From positions 1 to 64,000 of the forward strand of contig SVFB01000104.1 in the NCBI GenBank assembly GCA_015057085.1: a stretch of DNA of 64,000 nucleotides. Direction: 5' to 3'. Positions 7,990 through 16,937 of the stretch are shown one piece after another (the stretch's first letter is position 1; every line of letters begins with the position of its first letter). The translations under genes were made by a program, and so were the position numbers. Under the pieces are notes generated by a model. That model was not told where the DNA came from. It was given only the letters and a program-made list of their open reading frames with translations, and did no database searches. Source of the DNA: Lachnospiraceae bacterium. Lineage in GTDB: Bacteria > Bacillota > Clostridia > Lachnospirales > Lachnospiraceae.

Positions 7990-10900
7990 TCATTTTCTCC
8001 TTTTTGTGATTTCTTTTTCTTTACCTTCTTTATAAATCAATCCGATTATCGTAATCAGAATGAAAGCAATTCCAATACAGATGGTCCATCTTGGGAGTCC
8101 AAGTCCACCTGTTGCCGGCAGCACATAAGTAACTGCCTGGTTTTTCAAAGTGACAGTTCCGCTTGTGATTGCCGTATCGATGCTGATACCGGACTGTTCA
8201 AGCGTAATCCATTCATATCCCGCTACAGAGCGCTCTGTCACATAATACAGACACTCAAAAGCGGTTTGTACACCATTTACTTCGTGATAAGTATAGCGAT
8301 CAAGATTTTCGAAGACATAATGCCAAGAATGATCATCCCCCGGCACAATCTCCACATTCTGCTGTACCACCGTATCTCTGGCAGCACTTTCATCTTCCTC
8401 ATCATAATAGGTATCGACTCTATGGAGATCTACATAGATGGAAGTGACATCCACATCTGTGGTTTCGTTTCCATCTCCGTCAAGCCATACTTTATTCACT
8501 TCAATCGAAACAGGTTTAATGTCATTTATGACATATTCTGTTTTGCCATGTGTCCAAAGGTTAACCGCCGAAATTCCACTCGGCAATGTCATGCTTCCAT
8601 CATCATCGAAGTAGAAATAATATCTGACCTCTTCAGTTGGCAGCTGATAGCCTTCCGGTGGCGTTGTTTCTTTGACATAATACAGCGTGTCCATCTTGAA
8701 CTGATATGCTGATGTATCATCGCCCTGATGATAGATTGCGAAGGTTCCATACTCATTGGTGATATAGGTCTTCTTTGTATCAACATCAGATTTACCATCC
8801 GTATATTCATATAATGTAAAGACGGCTCCGCTTAATGCCTTTCCGTAATTCCCCTTTTCTACTTTGTAGAAGGTGTAATGGTAAGTACTTGAAACGATTG
8901 CGCCATGTGTCGCTTTCGACCATTCGTACTCTTCTTTGTTATCCGTAGAGGTGTAATAGGTTCCGGAAATACTTGCGGTATTCTTCACACCTAAGGTCGG
9001 ATTATCTACACTTTCAAGGTTACCGGTTAAAATATAGTCATATTCAAAGATTAAATATGTACTATCAGGAATGGTTGCTGTAATACTATTTGCACAGCGA
9101 TCCACATCTCCGGTCACCTCTGCGCTATAGTAAGTGGAATTATATTCCCATGACCAATCAGTAATCTCGGTTTTGGTCACATTTCCATCTTCATCAACCG
9201 TACATGAGTAGAGTTTAACTGTATCCTGAACTAAAGCTACATCTCTATCTTCCTCATCCGGTTCTATTGCATAAGACAATACATCATCAAATGTAAGATG
9301 GTCACTTCCAGGAATCAAATCATCCGCTTCTTCATTAATCTTGATGGAATAATGAATTCTTTGAGCTACATCATCCCAGGTACCGTTTTTGCTGACTACT
9401 TCATAATTTTCTTTCCACCACTGTGTCTGGGAATCATCTAAAATCAAATCTCCCATTTGAATTGTGGCATAATTCGTAAAGGAATATTTATTTCCCTTTC
9501 GATAGTTCGAAATATCTGAAGTATTCACTTTGCAGTGATACGTTATGGCGATTGCAGCACTCGGATCCAGTGCATCACCTGACTTTCTGCGCAAGGTGAT
9601 TACAATCTTACGGGTTTCTTTGTCATAACTTAATGTATAAAGGATGTTTCCATCTGTGGTCCATTGGAAGACCTGTCCGGAAATTTCAGTTCCATCAGTT
9701 GGAATATCCGTGATATCTTTGCTCATCCATGAAACAGTGATATTAACATCAGATAATTCCACACCACTTGGCAAATAATCCGTAATGGTTGTCGATTCAT
9801 AATCATTTAGCGAATCTAGTGTTGCTGAAACTTTCCAGGTAAGTTCCCCCGAATCATTGACAACCTCAGTCTCTTCTTCTGAGCCATCTCCATTTGTCTT
9901 TTTGAAGGTTGCACGCTGATAATAATAGCTTGCTTCCTTCGTGATATCACCGATTGTAATCTTGTTCGTATAGCTTAGCTTGTCGGAAGAATTTACGATA
10001 TCTGCATTTGAATAATAAGTAAATGCAAAATTATTTCCATCTGCTAATGTGATATCCTCTGCCAATTCAAAGGAGAATCCAACCACATAATATTGATTGC
10101 AGAAGTCTTCTGTGATATCAGACCATTTGTATTCCTTATCCCAGCTGCTGAAATCCCTTGGCAAAGCATAGACCTTATAATTAGTGGTCTTTGTCGCCCA
10201 TGGATTTGTATTTGACAGCGTTGCAAAAATACTATTTAGCTGATCATAGCTAAAGTACTGAATACAACCATTTTGCCAATGGCTAAGGACGTCTTTAATC
10301 ACTGTTCCCTTGGCGATTCCGTTTTCCGTAATCGTAACCGTGGTGGTCCAGCCAATCGTTAATGTACTTAAATCTGCTGAGACGCTAGCACTTGTTGCAG
10401 TCTTGGTAACCTCAGTCTCTTCTTCCTCTTCTGAACCTGATTCGCCCGGATCACCATTATCCGGATAAACCGTAGCACTTGAAGACTCTCCTTCGATACT
10501 AACCGTATTGACAGTAGGATCTGTATCGCTTGCCAATGCAGTATTATAAGTGATTGTATAATAATTTGTATTTTGTCCGTTTGATATCGCCTTAAATTCA
10601 ATTCCGGTCAATTCTCCTGCGGAATTGTAAGTATATTGATAACCTTCATTCGGATAAATTTTAAAGTCCTGAATGTCATAACCGTTAAACATGTCATCTG
10701 TCAGCTTCATACCGGCAATATTAATGCGGTTTGAATTGACATAAATGGTCCACATGCCTCGATTGTTTGAATTATATCCTGACTTGGAAACGGTCAAACG
10801 ATTATCAATTTGGAAGCTGCTTGAATCGCTGTCTTCCACATATTTACCGGTATCGCTGTCGGATGATGAAACTTTAACATCATTTCTTCCTGTTACAATC

Positions 10901-11889
10901 TTGCCAACCGGTACACTCAAATCATAAACATAAGTGATTTGATAACCATTGCAAAGCAATGAACCGTCTGACTGAACTTCTCCTGCTTCTAACTGTGGAA
11001 GCTGGAATCGAATCGTACCATTTGATATGTATTCATTGGTATAAGAAACCGTCTCGCTTGATACGGAATCAATGGTATAAGTTGAATTCGTGGAATCCGC
11101 TTTTACTAAAACAGGATGAACCACAATCTCTTTTAAAGATGCAGAAGCATTATCACTTCCGGTCACTTTAAGCACATCTTCGAAATCAACAGTTCCCGGA
11201 GTTCCTGATGCAGAATAAGCAAGTACTGTATAGCTGACTGATTTCTTATCCGATGAAAGCTGATTTGATTTGTTTACCGTTAAGTCATAAGACTGATTAA
11301 CTTTTTCCAATGGAATGTCGATAACTAGATCATCAGTAAATCGAATATAAATCTTTTCTTCTTCGATAACAGTATTTTTACCAAAAATACCTGCGAAATA
11401 GACAGATCCAGAGACGGAACCGCTACCTAAATTGGTTACATATTTGTCATTAAATGAAATAATAACGGAATAAGTACCACTGCTGTTTTGCTGGAACTCA
11501 TAAGTTCCTGCAGTAATACCATTAGAATCATACAGAGTATATTCTGTATTTAAAATTGATGAATCCATCTCAATTCCTGATGGATACGTATAAGAAAACT
11601 CCTTGCTTGAGGAAGTTAATGTCCCCGCCGGAAGTTTAAAATCAATTTCAATGGAGTCTCCGATATAATAATCATTAATCGGATCGTATGTCACCCCTCC
11701 ATTGGAACTTACAGCTGTAAGATATGGAGTCAAATCACGAGTTACAGCGGAAGCAGGCTTGATAAGATGGTACAATGAAAAAGCCAATACAACAACACAA
11801 AGTGCAACTACGGCAGCCAGCCAAATGTTTCTTCTTTTGTGTCTTAACAGGCGAACCTCGCCAAGGCGCTCAATGTCCTTATTCATCAT
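7990..11889 (-). CDS. large LPATG-anchored pilus tip adhesin
   Basis: 1299 residues. A basic N-terminus and a hydrophobic segment (about 22-45, ending ASA) form the signal peptide. The long middle consists of repeated beta-rich collagen-binding-like folds (Cna-A/DUF11-like), including a Glu-rich linker EEEEETEV. About residues 1005-1127 form a SpaA/CnaB-like domain with an E-box (YYVKETTPPEGY) and 1128-1256 a Cna_B domain (SIEVNKVW). LPATG at 1257-1261 is followed by a membrane helix and a KRRK tail. Size and order before the backbone pilin match tip adhesins of SpaCBA-type pili. The start has tandem ATG codons (11889, 11886) after GGGGGG. The bound host or plant ligand cannot be told from sequence. 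Confidence 0.88.
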   Translation of the reverse strand: MMNKDIERLGEVRLLRHKRRNIWLAAVVALCVVVLAFSLYHLIKPASAVTRDLTPYLTAVSSNGGVTYDPINDYYIGDSIEIDFKLPAGTLTSSSKEFSYTYPSGIEMDSSILNTEYTLYDSNGITAGTYEFQQNSSGTYSVIISFNDKYVTNLGSGSVSGSVYFAGIFGKNTVIEEEKIYIRFTDDLVIDIPLEKVNQSYDLTVNKSNQLSSDKKSVSYTVLAYSASGTPGTVDFEDVLKVTGSDNASASLKEIVVHPVLVKADSTNSTYTIDSVSSETVSYTNEYISNGTIRFQLPQLEAGEVQSDGSLLCNGYQITYVYDLSVPVGKIVTGRNDVKVSSSDSDTGKYVEDSDSSSFQIDNRLTVSKSGYNSNNRGMWTIYVNSNRINIAGMKLTDDMFNGYDIQDFKIYPNEGYQYTYNSAGELTGIEFKAISNGQNTNYYTITYNTALASDTDPTVNTVSIEGESSSATVYPDNGDPGESGSEEEEETEVTKTATSASVSADLSTLTIGWTTTVTITENGIAKGTVIKDVLSHWQNGCIQYFSYDQLNSIFATLSNTNPWATKTTNYKVYALPRDFSSWDKEYKWSDITEDFCNQYYVVGFSFELAEDITLADGNNFAFTYYSNADIVNSSDKLSYTNKITIGDITKEASYYYQRATFKKTNGDGSEEETEVVNDSGELTWKVSATLDSLNDYESTTITDYLPSGVELSDVNITVSWMSKDITDIPTDGTEISGQVFQWTTDGNILYTLSYDKETRKIVITLRRKSGDALDPSAAIAITYHCKVNTSDISNYRKGNKYSFTNYATIQMGDLILDDSQTQWWKENYEVVSKNGTWDDVAQRIHYSIKINEEADDLIPGSDHLTFDDVLSYAIEPDEEDRDVALVQDTVKLYSCTVDEDGNVTKTEITDWSWEYNSTYYSAEVTGDVDRCANSITATIPDSTYLIFEYDYILTGNLESVDNPTLGVKNTASISGTYYTSTDNKEEYEWSKATHGAIVSSTYHYTFYKVEKGNYGKALSGAVFTLYEYTDGKSDVDTKKTYITNEYGTFAIYHQGDDTSAYQFKMDTLYYVKETTPPEGYQLPTEEVRYYFYFDDDGSMTLPSGISAVNLWTHGKTEYVINDIKPVSIEVNKVWLDGDGNETTDVDVTSIYVDLHRVDTYYDEEDESAARDTVVQQNVEIVPGDDHSWHYVFENLDRYTYHEVNGVQTAFECLYYVTERSVAGYEWITLEQSGISIDTAITSGTVTLKNQAVTYVLPATGGLGLPRWTICIGIAFILITIIGLIYKEGKEKEITKRRK

Positions 11890-11912
11890 GCTTCCCCCCT
11901 TTCCATGATCTG

Positions 11913-12626
11913 TTAATCAATTATTCCAATATCCGTAAATGGCCAAATGCAAAAAACCACTTTTCCAACAAGCTGTTCCTCGGAAATGCAACCGATTGTA
12001 GAATTTCTTGAATCCAAAGAAACACTACGGTGGTCTCCCATCACAAAGATTTTGGATTCCGGAACCTGATACGGAAAATCAAGATTGCAATCGCCTAATG
12101 CTTTGTCAATCAAATAAGGTTCGTCCAGTTCAATATCATTTACATAAACTGTACCATCTTCGGAAATATTGACCCAATCGCCTGATGTGGCAATCACTCT
12201 TTTTACCAGGATTTTATTATTGTAATAAAAAGCAATGATATCTCCTGTTTCAAATTTTGCATTTTTCTGAGTCAGTAGGATTTGACCTTCTTCCAATGTC
12301 GGTGACATGGATGAGCCAGTCACTTGTAATACAGGCATAAATACATAGGAAATGATGATTGCCAGTGCCGCAACAACCAACAAAGTACCGATTGTATTAA
12401 ATAAGGCTCCTACAAATTTTTGATTGTATTTGACTCTTCGAAGTTCCTGACGAAGTTCTTTGATTTGCAGATCGCGGTTTTCGTCGTCTTCTGAGAGAAT
12501 CTCGTTGATTGCCTCTTCCTGCTTTTCTATTTTTGACTTTTTCAGTTTAGTCTTCTTTGTTTGTGTCTTCAGTTTGGAGCGTTTCAACTTTGTTAATGTA
12601 CCTTTCAAGTTTGCTAATGACCTCAT
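11913..12626 (-). CDS. lepB: signal peptidase I, pilus-locus copy with long basic N-terminus
   Basis: 237 residues. A lysine-rich, coiled-coil-prone cytoplasmic extension (1-70) precedes one membrane helix (about 74-98). Catalytic Ser106 is in GSSMSPT, the general-base Lys142 in LVKRVIA, and the conserved GDHRSVSLDSR box is at 198-207. This is the bacterial Ser/Lys type, not the SipW (ER-type) form. It removes signal peptides of exported proteins and probably processes the pilins and TasA-like proteins of this operon. The ATG at 12626 lies inside the upstream gene (80-base overlap in another frame) and has a weak ribosome site; internal TTG starts at codons 8 or 14 are possible, so the exact N-terminus is uncertain. 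The 3' end is 23 bases before the tip adhesin. Confidence 0.9.
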   Translation of the reverse strand: MRSLANLKGTLTKLKRSKLKTQTKKTKLKKSKIEKQEEAINEILSEDDENRDLQIKELRQELRRVKYNQKFVGALFNTIGTLLVVAALAIIISYVFMPVLQVTGSSMSPTLEEGQILLTQKNAKFETGDIIAFYYNNKILVKRVIATSGDWVNISEDGTVYVNDIELDEPYLIDKALGDCNLDFPYQVPESKIFVMGDHRSVSLDSRNSTIGCISEEQLVGKVVFCIWPFTDIGIID

Positions 12627-12783
12627 TAATCCGTCCGGAATTTTTGAGTTCTTTCTCTAAGTCTGTCACATGTTGCTTTACTTCTGACAGTTCCTTGCGC
12701 AAATGTTCGACTTCTTTGCTTCTGTCCAGAAGCATCTCTAACAATTCGCTTCTAGATAATTTCTTTAGATCACGCTGTTCCAT
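12547..12783 (-). CDS. small coiled-coil protein heading the pilus operon
   Basis: 78 residues from ATG at 12783, chosen because GAGGAA lies about 9 bases upstream; a longer frame reaching 12876 would run through the promoter. Heptad-like charged sequence (SRSELLEMLLDRSKEVEHLRKEL, broken here by family variation) predicts an almost continuous alpha-helical coiled coil with no signal peptide, so it is cytoplasmic. It overlaps the signal peptidase gene by 80 bases, and the signal peptidase also carries a coiled-coil N-terminus, so the two may pair. Function not known. Confidence 0.7.
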   Translation of the reverse strand: MEQRDLKKLSRSELLEMLLDRSKEVEHLRKELSEVKQHVTDLEKELKNSGRINEVISKLERYINKVETLQTEDTNKED

Positions 12784-12825
12784 GTCTAACGCTTCCTCAT
12801 ATCTTTGTTTTTCACATGTAAATTT

Positions 12826-12853
12826 ATAATAGCGCGATTTTTTTATATTGAAA
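12826..12853 (-). promoter_or_regulatory. likely promoter of the pilus operon
   Basis: TTTCAA (12848-12853) and TATTAT (12826-12831) on the minus strand, 16 bases apart, about 43 bases before the first ATG of the operon. The -35 box is weak, so an activator may help. Nothing else promoter-like was seen inside the operon. Confidence 0.45.
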
Positions 12854-12933
12854 AGACCTTTTTCGCATTTTTGCAATAAAATACAATTCTTGTGACTTTC
12901 ATGTGACTATTGTTTAAATTTTTTGCAAAATTT

Positions 12934-12963
12934 AAGGCAAGAGCATACAATTGCTCTTGCCTT
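12934..12963 (-). terminator. terminator after glyS
   Basis: Perfect 12-bp arms (AAGGCAAGAGCA and its complement, 12934-12945 and 12952-12963) around a 6-base loop, with a short T-rich stretch on the minus-strand side. It separates glyS from the pilus operon. Confidence 0.8.
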
Positions 12964-12991
12964 TATTTGACAAATTATACTAATTCAATGA

Positions 12992-14389
12992 TTAAAAAGC
13001 TAGTTTTTCTTCAAAATATGCTTTTAAATCTTCAATTTTCACACGCTCCTGCTCCATTGTATCACGATCACGAACAGTTACGCATCCATCTGTTTCTGAA
13101 TCAAAATCGTAAGTTACACAATAAGGTGTTCCGATTTCATCCTGACGGCGATATCTCTTTCCGATGTTTCCTCTATCATCGAATTCGCAGTTATAATATT
13201 TGCTGAGTTCTGCAAAAATCTTTTCTGCACCTTCGTTTAATTTCTTTGAAAGCGGAAGCACACCAACCTTAACCGGCGCAAGCGCTGGATGGAAATGCAT
13301 AACAGTACGCACATCCGGCTTTTCATCTGTTCCGATATTTTCTTCGTCATATGCTGCGCAAAGGAATGCGAGAACCACACGATCTGCACCAAGTGAAGGC
13401 TCGATTACATATGGCAAATACTTTTGATTTAATTCATCATCAAAATAAGTCATATCCTGTCCTGAAACATTCTGATGCTGAGTCAAATCGTAATCGGTAC
13501 GGCTTGCGATTCCCCAAAGTTCACCCCATCCAAATGGGAATAAGAACTCGATATCGGTTGTTCCTGTAGAATAGAATGATAATTCTTCCGGATCATGATC
13601 ACGCAAACGCATCTCATCTTCTTTGATTCCGAGAGAAAGTAACCAATCGCGGCAGAATCCTCTCCAATAAGAGAACCATTCATCCTGTGTTCCCGGCTTG
13701 CAGAAGAATTCAAGCTCCATCTGCTCAAACTCACGTGTTCTAAACGTAAAGTTACCAGGTGTAATCTCGTTACGGAAAGACTTTCCAATCTGTCCGATTC
13801 CGAAAGGAACCTTCTTACGTGATGTTCTTTGAACATTCTTGAAGTTTACGAAAATACCCTGGGCTGTTTCAGGACGAAGATAAACAGTATTCTTCGCATC
13901 CTCTGTAACACCCTGGAATGTTTTAAACATCAGGTTAAACTGTCTGATATCGGTGAAGTTATGCTTGCCGCAAGTAGGACATGGAATATTGTTTGATTCA
14001 ATAAAATCCACCATTTCCTCGTTGCTCCATCCATCAACGGATGATTTTAATTCGATTCCTTTTTCAGATGCATAATCTTCAATAATCTTGTCAGCGCGGA
14101 AACGTTCATGACATTCCTTACAATCTAAAAGCGGATCAGAGAAGCTTCCTAAGTGTCCGGAAGCAATCCAGGTCTGAGGATTCATAAGGATGGCGCAGTC
14201 TACACCAACATTATAAGGATTCTCCTGGATAAATTTCTTCCACCAAGCCTTCTTTACATTGTTCTTAAGCTCTACACCAAGATTTCCGTAATCCCAGGTA
14301 TTTGCCAAACCACCATAGATTTCTGATCCCGGATATACAAAACCTCTTGCCTTTGCTACCGAAACAATTTTATCCATTGTTTTTTCCAT
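12992..14389 (-). CDS. glyS: glycyl-tRNA synthetase, single-chain type
   Basis: 465 residues, close to the usual 460 of the dimeric alpha2 bacterial GlyRS (glyQS type), not the two-gene alpha/beta form. It charges tRNA-Gly with glycine in the cytoplasm. Visible: a cysteine pair set at C90/C93 and C137/C140 (zinc-knuckle-like insertion), class II motif 2 [10 protein letters not shown] and motif 3 [10 protein letters not shown], and a C-terminal anticodon-binding domain beginning near [13 protein letters not shown]. The start ATG follows AGGAG at 11 bases; Met5 is an alternative. It lies 21 bases after the lipoprotein gene and probably shares its promoter at 15257-15285. A terminator follows. 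Confidence 0.97.
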   Translation of the reverse strand: MEKTMDKIVSVAKARGFVYPGSEIYGGLANTWDYGNLGVELKNNVKKAWWKKFIQENPYNVGVDCAILMNPQTWIASGHLGSFSDPLLDCKECHERFRADKIIEDYASEKGIELKSSVDGWSNEEMVDFIESNNIPCPTCGKHNFTDIRQFNLMFKTFQGVTEDAKNTVYLRPETAQGIFVNFKNVQRTSRKKVPFGIGQIGKSFRNEITPGNFTFRTREFEQMELEFFCKPGTQDEWFSYWRGFCRDWLLSLGIKEDEMRLRDHDPEELSFYSTGTTDIEFLFPFGWGELWGIASRTDYDLTQHQNVSGQDMTYFDDELNQKYLPYVIEPSLGADRVVLAFLCAAYDEENIGTDEKPDVRTVMHFHPALAPVKVGVLPLSKKLNEGAEKIFAELSKYYNCEFDDRGNIGKRYRRQDEIGTPYCVTYDFDSETDGCVTVRDRDTMEQERVKIEDLKAYFEEKLAF

Positions 14390-14410
14390 GATTTCTAGTT
14401 CTCCTCACAT

Positions 14411-15223
14411 TTATTTAAAAATAATATAAACATATCCAAGAGACTCGGTTACAGTCTCAGAAGAATTTTCGGCATCGCTGAAGTCAAATACCACTTCTTC
14501 CGTATCTTCTTCTCCTTCTTCTGCAAGTTCTTCATCGCTTACAGAGCCATCGCTGGCAGACTCTTGAGTATCTTCTCCATAGACTTCTGTCGCACCGGTT
14601 TCAGTGGCTTCTTCCGTTGATGGAGTGCTTACACCTTCTAATAAATTTCCAAGAGCAAACGAAATTGTCTTTTGATCAACAATTGATGTATTGCTTGTGG
14701 AAACATAATTAACTTTCCCATAGGTATGAATGCGATATGCATCATCCTTTAAAATTACAACCTTATAATTTTCAGATGAATCTAAAAATTCAGATGCCTC
14801 ACATACAGTTGCACTCTCTCCATCTACTGATGCAAATTCAATATCATCAAAACTATACCCGGCAGCAAGAGCCTCTGCCACACTGCCTACAAAGATTTCG
14901 CATCCGTTAAATTTGGCATAATCCTCATAGGAGGCATATTTGATTGTCATGCTGCAAGCGTTATCTTTTACTGTTACCTTCTTTAATGTAACAGATTTTG
15001 AGCCGTTTTCATCATTGTAGGCATCGATGGTTTCTTTGATATAATCCTTTAAATCATCAAGGCTATATACGCTTTCATCGAATTCCTGAACGTCTGTTGC
15101 CACAACAACGCCCTTCTTTTCTACATAAATCGTGCTTTCTTCAGCATCGTACTTTTTCCCACATCCGGTTAAGAGGCCTAGGCACAGTATCACACATAAT
15201 GCGAGGCATAGATTTTTCTTCAT
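14411..15223 (-). CDS. membrane lipoprotein of unknown function
   Basis: 270 residues from ATG 15223, which has GAGGAG upstream; a longer frame would start in the promoter. The N-terminus MKKNLCLALC ... LLTGC is a lipoprotein signal with lipid-anchored Cys21. The mature protein has no domain I recognise; it contains a beta-rich region (about 30-200) and a long acidic Ser/Glu/Thr tail before a short hydrophobic end (YVYIIFK). It sits between recO and glyS, which gives no functional hint. Own promoter upstream. Confidence 0.8.
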   Translation of the reverse strand: MKKNLCLALCVILCLGLLTGCGKKYDAEESTIYVEKKGVVVATDVQEFDESVYSLDDLKDYIKETIDAYNDENGSKSVTLKKVTVKDNACSMTIKYASYEDYAKFNGCEIFVGSVAEALAAGYSFDDIEFASVDGESATVCEASEFLDSSENYKVVILKDDAYRIHTYGKVNYVSTSNTSIVDQKTISFALGNLLEGVSTPSTEEATETGATEVYGEDTQESASDGSVSDEELAEEGEEDTEEVVFDFSDAENSSETVTESLGYVYIIFK

Positions 15224-15256
15224 TGTTTTCTCCTCTATCAAATTAAAGTTCAAGTT

Positions 15257-15285
15257 ATTATACACATTTCACAAAATGTTTTCAA
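15257..15285 (-). promoter_or_regulatory. strong sigma-A promoter of lipoprotein-glyS
   Basis: TTGAAA (15280-15285) and a perfect TATAAT (15257-15262) on the minus strand with 17-base spacing. The -35 box overlaps the last bases of recO. Confidence 0.85.
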
Positions 15286-16022
15286 GTAAGAGCATCCATC
15301 ACTTCAAGAGATTTAAAGCGATGTCGGATCATACGTTCTTTGTGAACAGTAATCACATGAATTAATTCTTCAAGTACTTCTGGTGTTACGGTGAACGAAT
15401 ATAATTTTTCCACCGAACTGTTCGCGATATATTGAAGTGTATATCGTGTTGCATCACTGATATGAATTCCGCGATGCTTCCCGGCGCAAGAGTCGCATAG
15501 CAAGCCCCCTTTATCCGGTGCAAACATCACAAGCGGCTTTTCGGCGCCACATTCCATGCAGCGATATACATTCGGTCCTTCTCCGATTAAGGTAAGAGCC
15601 TTATCTTCGTAGATTGCGCGCACAAAACTTTTCTCAAAACGATCCGATTGCAATGCGCGTAAAGATTGATAAAGCAATTTTAACATTTCTTTTTCGTCAT
15701 TGTTTTCCTGACAACAATATTCTGCAAATTCGCAAAAATAAAAACCCATATATGTTGCAAATGGATCGATTGTCAGCTCGCGAAAATAGTTTTGAATATT
15801 CGCTTTCACCAGGGTATATGAACTTTTTCCGGGATATAATTCGAACTCCCCAAATGAAAAGGGATTGGTACAAGCGACCAAACTACTTTTCGGTCGGCGC
15901 GCGCCTCGTGCAAAAGCCGTGATTTTGCCGCGATCTACCGTTAAAATCGTGATACGCTTGTCGTAATCCCCAATCGGCATGGCAGTTAAAACCATGCCGG
16001 TTACGATTACAGAATCACTCAT
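15282..16022 (-). CDS. recO: DNA repair protein RecO
   Basis: 246 residues from ATG 16022. RecO helps RecF/RecR load RecA on SSB-coated single-stranded DNA. The N-terminal OB fold is recognisable (VTGMVLTAMPIGDYDKRITILT), and a zinc site is formed by C155/C158 and C176/C179 (CMEC...CDSC), as in Gram-positive RecO. The start is 2 bases after the era TGA; an in-frame TTG at 16028 that overlaps era is possible. The era-recO pair is a standard Firmicute arrangement. Confidence 0.95.
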   Translation of the reverse strand: MSDSVIVTGMVLTAMPIGDYDKRITILTVDRGKITAFARGARRPKSSLVACTNPFSFGEFELYPGKSSYTLVKANIQNYFRELTIDPFATYMGFYFCEFAEYCCQENNDEKEMLKLLYQSLRALQSDRFEKSFVRAIYEDKALTLIGEGPNVYRCMECGAEKPLVMFAPDKGGLLCDSCAGKHRGIHISDATRYTLQYIANSSVEKLYSFTVTPEVLEELIHVITVHKERMIRHRFKSLEVMDALT

Positions 16023-16024
16023 AA

Positions 16025-16930
16025 TCAATCATCTTCCCGATATCCGAAATTCTTAATTAAAAAGTCGCTATCGCGCCAGTCTTTCTTTACTTTCACCCAA
16101 AGCTTAAGATTGACCTTAGTATCTAACAGGCGCTCCATTTCGAAGCGAGCATTTGAGCCAATCTTTTTAAGCATTGCGCCTTGCTTACCAATGATGATTC
16201 CTTTGTGACTGTCTTTTTCGCAGACAATTGTGGCATCGATATCAATAATTGAGCCATCCTTACGCTCTTTCATCTGATCGATACCGACTGCAATGCCATG
16301 TGGAATTTCGTCATTTAACGCATGCAATGCTTTCTCCCTGATAATTTCGGCACAAATTGCGCGCTCGGGCTGATCGGTAATCGTATCCTCGTCATAGAAC
16401 ATCGGTCCGTACGGAAGATACTTAAAAATCGAATCGATGACATCATCCATATTTTGGCCGCGTAATGCAGAAGTTGGGATAATCTCATCAAAGTTATAGA
16501 CTTTACGATAGGTATCGATATATTCGAGAACCTTTTCTTTTTCAACTGTGTCAACTTTATTGATAATTAAAATTACAGGTGTCTGAACCTTCTTCAGCTG
16601 TTCAACAATATGCTGTTCTCCTGCACCGATAAAATTAGAAGGCTCCACAAGCCATAAAATGACATCTACTTCATTTAATGTCTTTTCGGCCACATTGACC
16701 ATGTACTCTCCTAATTTATTCTTGGCCTTATGAATTCCAGGGGTATCCAAAAATATGATCTGCCCCTTGTTCATATCTGTATAGACTGTTTGAATTCGAT
16801 TTCTGGTTGTTTGAGGTTTATTGGAAGTGATTGCGATTTTTTGCCCAATCAAGCGATTCATCAATGTAGACTTACCCACATTCGGTCTTCCAATAATTGT
16901 TACAAATCCGGATTTAAAATTATTTTCCAT
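16025..16930 (-). CDS. era: GTPase Era
   Basis: 301 residues from ATG 16930, where AGGAG (overlapping the stop of the upstream gene) sits 4 bases away. Ras-like GTPase motifs: G1 GRPNVGKS (14-21), G2 threonines near 41-42, G3 DTPG (62-65), G4 NKVD (124-127). A C-terminal KH RNA-binding domain with GIIIGKQGAMLKKIG follows. Era binds the 3' end of 16S rRNA and assists maturation of the small ribosomal subunit. Upstream neighbour is the M16C peptidase with a 7-base gap; recO follows. Confidence 0.97.
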   Translation of the reverse strand: MENNFKSGFVTIIGRPNVGKSTLMNRLIGQKIAITSNKPQTTRNRIQTVYTDMNKGQIIFLDTPGIHKAKNKLGEYMVNVAEKTLNEVDVILWLVEPSNFIGAGEQHIVEQLKKVQTPVILIINKVDTVEKEKVLEYIDTYRKVYNFDEIIPTSALRGQNMDDVIDSIFKYLPYGPMFYDEDTITDQPERAICAEIIREKALHALNDEIPHGIAVGIDQMKERKDGSIIDIDATIVCEKDSHKGIIIGKQGAMLKKIGSNARFEMERLLDTKVNLKLWVKVKKDWRDSDFLIKNFGYREDD

Positions 16931-16937
16931 AATGCTC

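Noticed and set aside
7906-8712. 268-codon plus-strand frame across the pilin and tip genes
   Set aside because: Antisense to two well-supported genes, no start signals, composition typical of a shadow frame.
12877-12991. tRNA or riboswitch in the gap between glyS and the pilus operon
   Set aside because: The only structure is the glyS terminator; no cloverleaf or TTCGA loop found. The same search failed in the other gaps of the window.
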